A DNA stretch of 8,337 bases, taken from the NCBI GenBank assembly GCA_034666705.1, contig JAXDLH010000319.1, positions 1 to 8,337 of the forward strand, written 5' to 3'. The position numbers were made by a program, and so were the translations under genes. How positions within the stretch are numbered: position 1 is the first letter of the stretch; the number at the start of each line of letters is the position of its first letter. The notes under the pieces are model-generated. The model was not told the DNA's origin and made no database searches. It saw nothing but the letters and a program-made list of their open reading frames with translations. This document shows positions 6,951 to 8,337 of this stretch, piece by piece. Source of the DNA: JAXDLH01 sp034666705. GTDB lineage: Bacteria; Chloroflexota; UBA6077; SHYK01.

Positions 6951-8284
6951 TGCAACGATTCAGGATGCTCCGTCGTGCCCAGGCGCCGGGACTCGTGCCG
7001 CCCCCTGAATCCGTTGACGCGGGCGGGTCACACGTCCTCGCAGTGCAGTCCTCGGAACTGATAGACGGCCCCACCGCCGGCCGCCTCGCCGCTGGACGCG
7101 CGAGGCCCGCCATCTTCGGACGAGCCGCCCTGATCCTCACGGCGCTCCTCGTCGTCTCCTGGCTGGTACAACCCACTCAGCCGCTCTTCGCGGGGGCAGA
7201 GGCTTATTGTTCCGGGCCGTCCATGGTCAGGCAGGCGTTCGCCAATGGCAGTGTCTGGTCCTTCTGCTGGGAAGTTCGTGCGCACGAGGGGCTGCGGATT
7301 AGCCATGCGTTCTTCCAGCCGAAAGGCGGGCCTGAGCGCCGCGTGCTGTGGAGCGCTAACCTGGCCGAGGTCTTCACCGTGTACGACCCTGGCCAGCCAC
7401 GCGACACGGACGCGAGCTATGGCATGGGTGCTGGCACCATTCCTCTCAGCACAGACGACTGCCCGCCGGCTGGCGCCCCGGAGGAGCGTACGCTGCTCCA
7501 GGCGGTGCCGCCCGGAGACATTGCCATGGCGCCCATCGTCTGTCGCGAGCTCGTGGATCGCGGCGTGGCCACCAAGCTGAACACGTTCGTCCAGCGCGGC
7601 CAGGAGATCGCCGTCTGGGCCAGCCACCAGGTTGGCAACTACAACTACATCGTCCGCTGGGTGTTCTCGGATGACGGCAGCTTCAGCCCCCAGGTAGGCG
7701 CGACGGGCACCCTGCTCACCCTCGCGCCCCACGTCCACAACGTCTACTTCCGGCTCGACTTCGATCTGGGCGGAACCGCCGACAACGTGGTTGAGACCTA
7801 CGCGCGTACGGCAACCGCGCCCTCCGCGGTAAGTAGCTGGACGCCGATAGGTACCGAGGGACAGTTCAGCCTCGACCCTGCGACCTTCCGCACCTGGCGG
7901 GTCCGCAACACGGCGGTCACCAATGGCAACGAGCGGTCGATCAGCTACGAGCTGGTGCCTGATGGCGGTGGGCAGTTCCGAGGGGTGCCTGGTGCCGACG
8001 GCGAGCCATTTGCCCAGGCTGACTTCTGGGTGACGCGCTACAAGCCATGCGAACAGTTCGCGATCATGAACCGGCACAGTACGCTGGATCCTGCGTGCGG
8101 CGACAACCTCGGCGACTACATCTCGCCGCCAGAGTCGCTGGCCGGGAGCGACGTCGTCGTCTGGTACGCCGCTCACTGGCACCACGAGCCGCGCGACGAA
8201 GATCTGCCGAACATGCCGATCCACTGGATGACGCTACGCGTCGAGCCGCGCGACTTCCTCGACCGCAGCCCTTTCGGCCAGTAA
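6950..8284 (+). CDS. Copper amine oxidase-like catalytic domain protein with its own export anchor
   Basis: A 444-residue protein. Its ATG overlaps the previous stop (TAATG), with GGAG at 6935-6938. Residues 1-53 are hydrophilic, 54-73 form a signal anchor, and the enzyme domain (about 85-444) is extracytoplasmic. Copper amine oxidases oxidise primary amines to aldehyde, ammonia and H2O2 using copper and topaquinone made from a tyrosine. Visible family landmarks in order: WSFCWEVRAHEGLRI (103-117); an acidic site DTDASYGMG (Asp152 or Asp154 as catalytic base); the Cys171/Cys198 disulfide pair; NYNY with Tyr231 as cofactor precursor; HVH (His261, His263); FWVTRYKPCEQF; DVVVWY; and HHEPRDEDLPNMP with His412 as third copper ligand; then DFLDRSPFG near the end. 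Oddities: the T-x-x-N-Y-D/E-Y motif reads Q-V-G-N-Y-N-Y, and the loop between Tyr231 and His261 is about 20 residues shorter than usual. The N2/N3 domains are absent and appear to be supplied by the preceding gene. Catalytic activity is likely but not certain. Confidence 0.85.
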   Translation: MQRFRMLRRAQAPGLVPPPESVDAGGSHVLAVQSSELIDGPTAGRLAAGRARPAIFGRAALILTALLVVSWLVQPTQPLFAGAEAYCSGPSMVRQAFANGSVWSFCWEVRAHEGLRISHAFFQPKGGPERRVLWSANLAEVFTVYDPGQPRDTDASYGMGAGTIPLSTDDCPPAGAPEERTLLQAVPPGDIAMAPIVCRELVDRGVATKLNTFVQRGQEIAVWASHQVGNYNYIVRWVFSDDGSFSPQVGATGTLLTLAPHVHNVYFRLDFDLGGTADNVVETYARTATAPSAVSSWTPIGTEGQFSLDPATFRTWRVRNTAVTNGNERSISYELVPDGGGQFRGVPGADGEPFAQADFWVTRYKPCEQFAIMNRHSTLDPACGDNLGDYISPPESLAGSDVVVWYAAHWHHEPRDEDLPNMPIHWMTLRVEPRDFLDRSPFGQ

Positions 8285-8297
8285 CGCACGCTCCCTC

Positions 8298-8337
8298 ATG
8301 CGTGACAGCGAGCGGGTTGCCGGACGCCGCGGCGCCC
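8298..8337 (+). CDS. Possible start of a further gene, cut by window end
   Basis: An ATG 13 bases after the amine oxidase stop opens a frame that stays open to the window edge (MRDSERVAGRR...). No Shine-Dalgarno precedes it; the upstream bases are pyrimidine-rich. In GC-rich DNA 13 open codons mean little, so this is only a pointer for whoever has the next window. The operon may continue. Confidence 0.2.
   Translation, partial: MRDSERVAGRRGA

Noticed and set aside
6842..6952. Sequencing frameshift joining the two amine oxidase genes
   Set aside because: Fusion would place a hydrophobic signal anchor (residues 54-73 of the second protein) in the middle of an extracytoplasmic enzyme, and the junction has a neat TAATG overlap. 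It cannot be fully excluded without homologues.
7028..8224. Open frame of about 400 codons on the - strand opposite the amine oxidase gene
   Set aside because: The + strand carries clear copper amine oxidase landmarks throughout. The antisense product shows no recognisable family and no ribosome-binding site was identified for it.

Overview
The window is GC-rich, densely coded bacterial DNA. It has signal-anchored secreted proteins, a Pro/Thr-rich surface-type tail and very short intergenic gaps. The overall flavour suggests a Chloroflexota (Thermomicrobia-like) or similar high-GC, non-proteobacterial genome. That placement rests on gene style only, not on a marker gene, and should be held loosely.

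Layout: (1) At the left edge is most of a Lon ATP-dependent protease gene (+), cut by the window start and followed by a strong 14-bp hairpin. (2) Next is a small secreted protein (+, 2167-2748) with a signal peptide, a PPC-like beta-sandwich and a proline-rich tail. (3) A large polytopic membrane protein (-, 2806-5091) converges on it. It resembles GT-C family (PMT/ArnT-like) lipid-sugar-dependent glycosyltransferases. A near-perfect symmetric hairpin between the two convergent genes probably terminates both. (4) Divergent from the membrane protein, after about 50 bp, is a tightly packed three-gene operon (+, 5143-8284). Its genes overlap by 7 and 1 nucleotides.

The operon is the interesting part. 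Its first gene has the M24 'pita-bread' (Xaa-Pro peptidase/creatinase) architecture but has replaced most of the canonical metal ligands. The second and third genes together look like one copper amine oxidase divided into two polypeptides. The 219-residue membrane-anchored protein matches the N2/N3 domains. The 444-residue protein carries the catalytic domain, with the topaquinone-type N-Y-x-Y tyrosine, the HxH pair and the third copper histidine. The catalytic protein has its own hydrophobic export segment, so the split looks genuine and not like a frameshift. The inferred system is a cytoplasmic M24-fold protein co-expressed with a two-subunit, extracytoplasmic copper amine oxidase-like enzyme. 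Its substrate is unknown.

No tRNA, rRNA, CRISPR array, insertion sequence or riboswitch was recognised. No gene-free stretch longer than 300 bases exists; the longest is 1976-2166.
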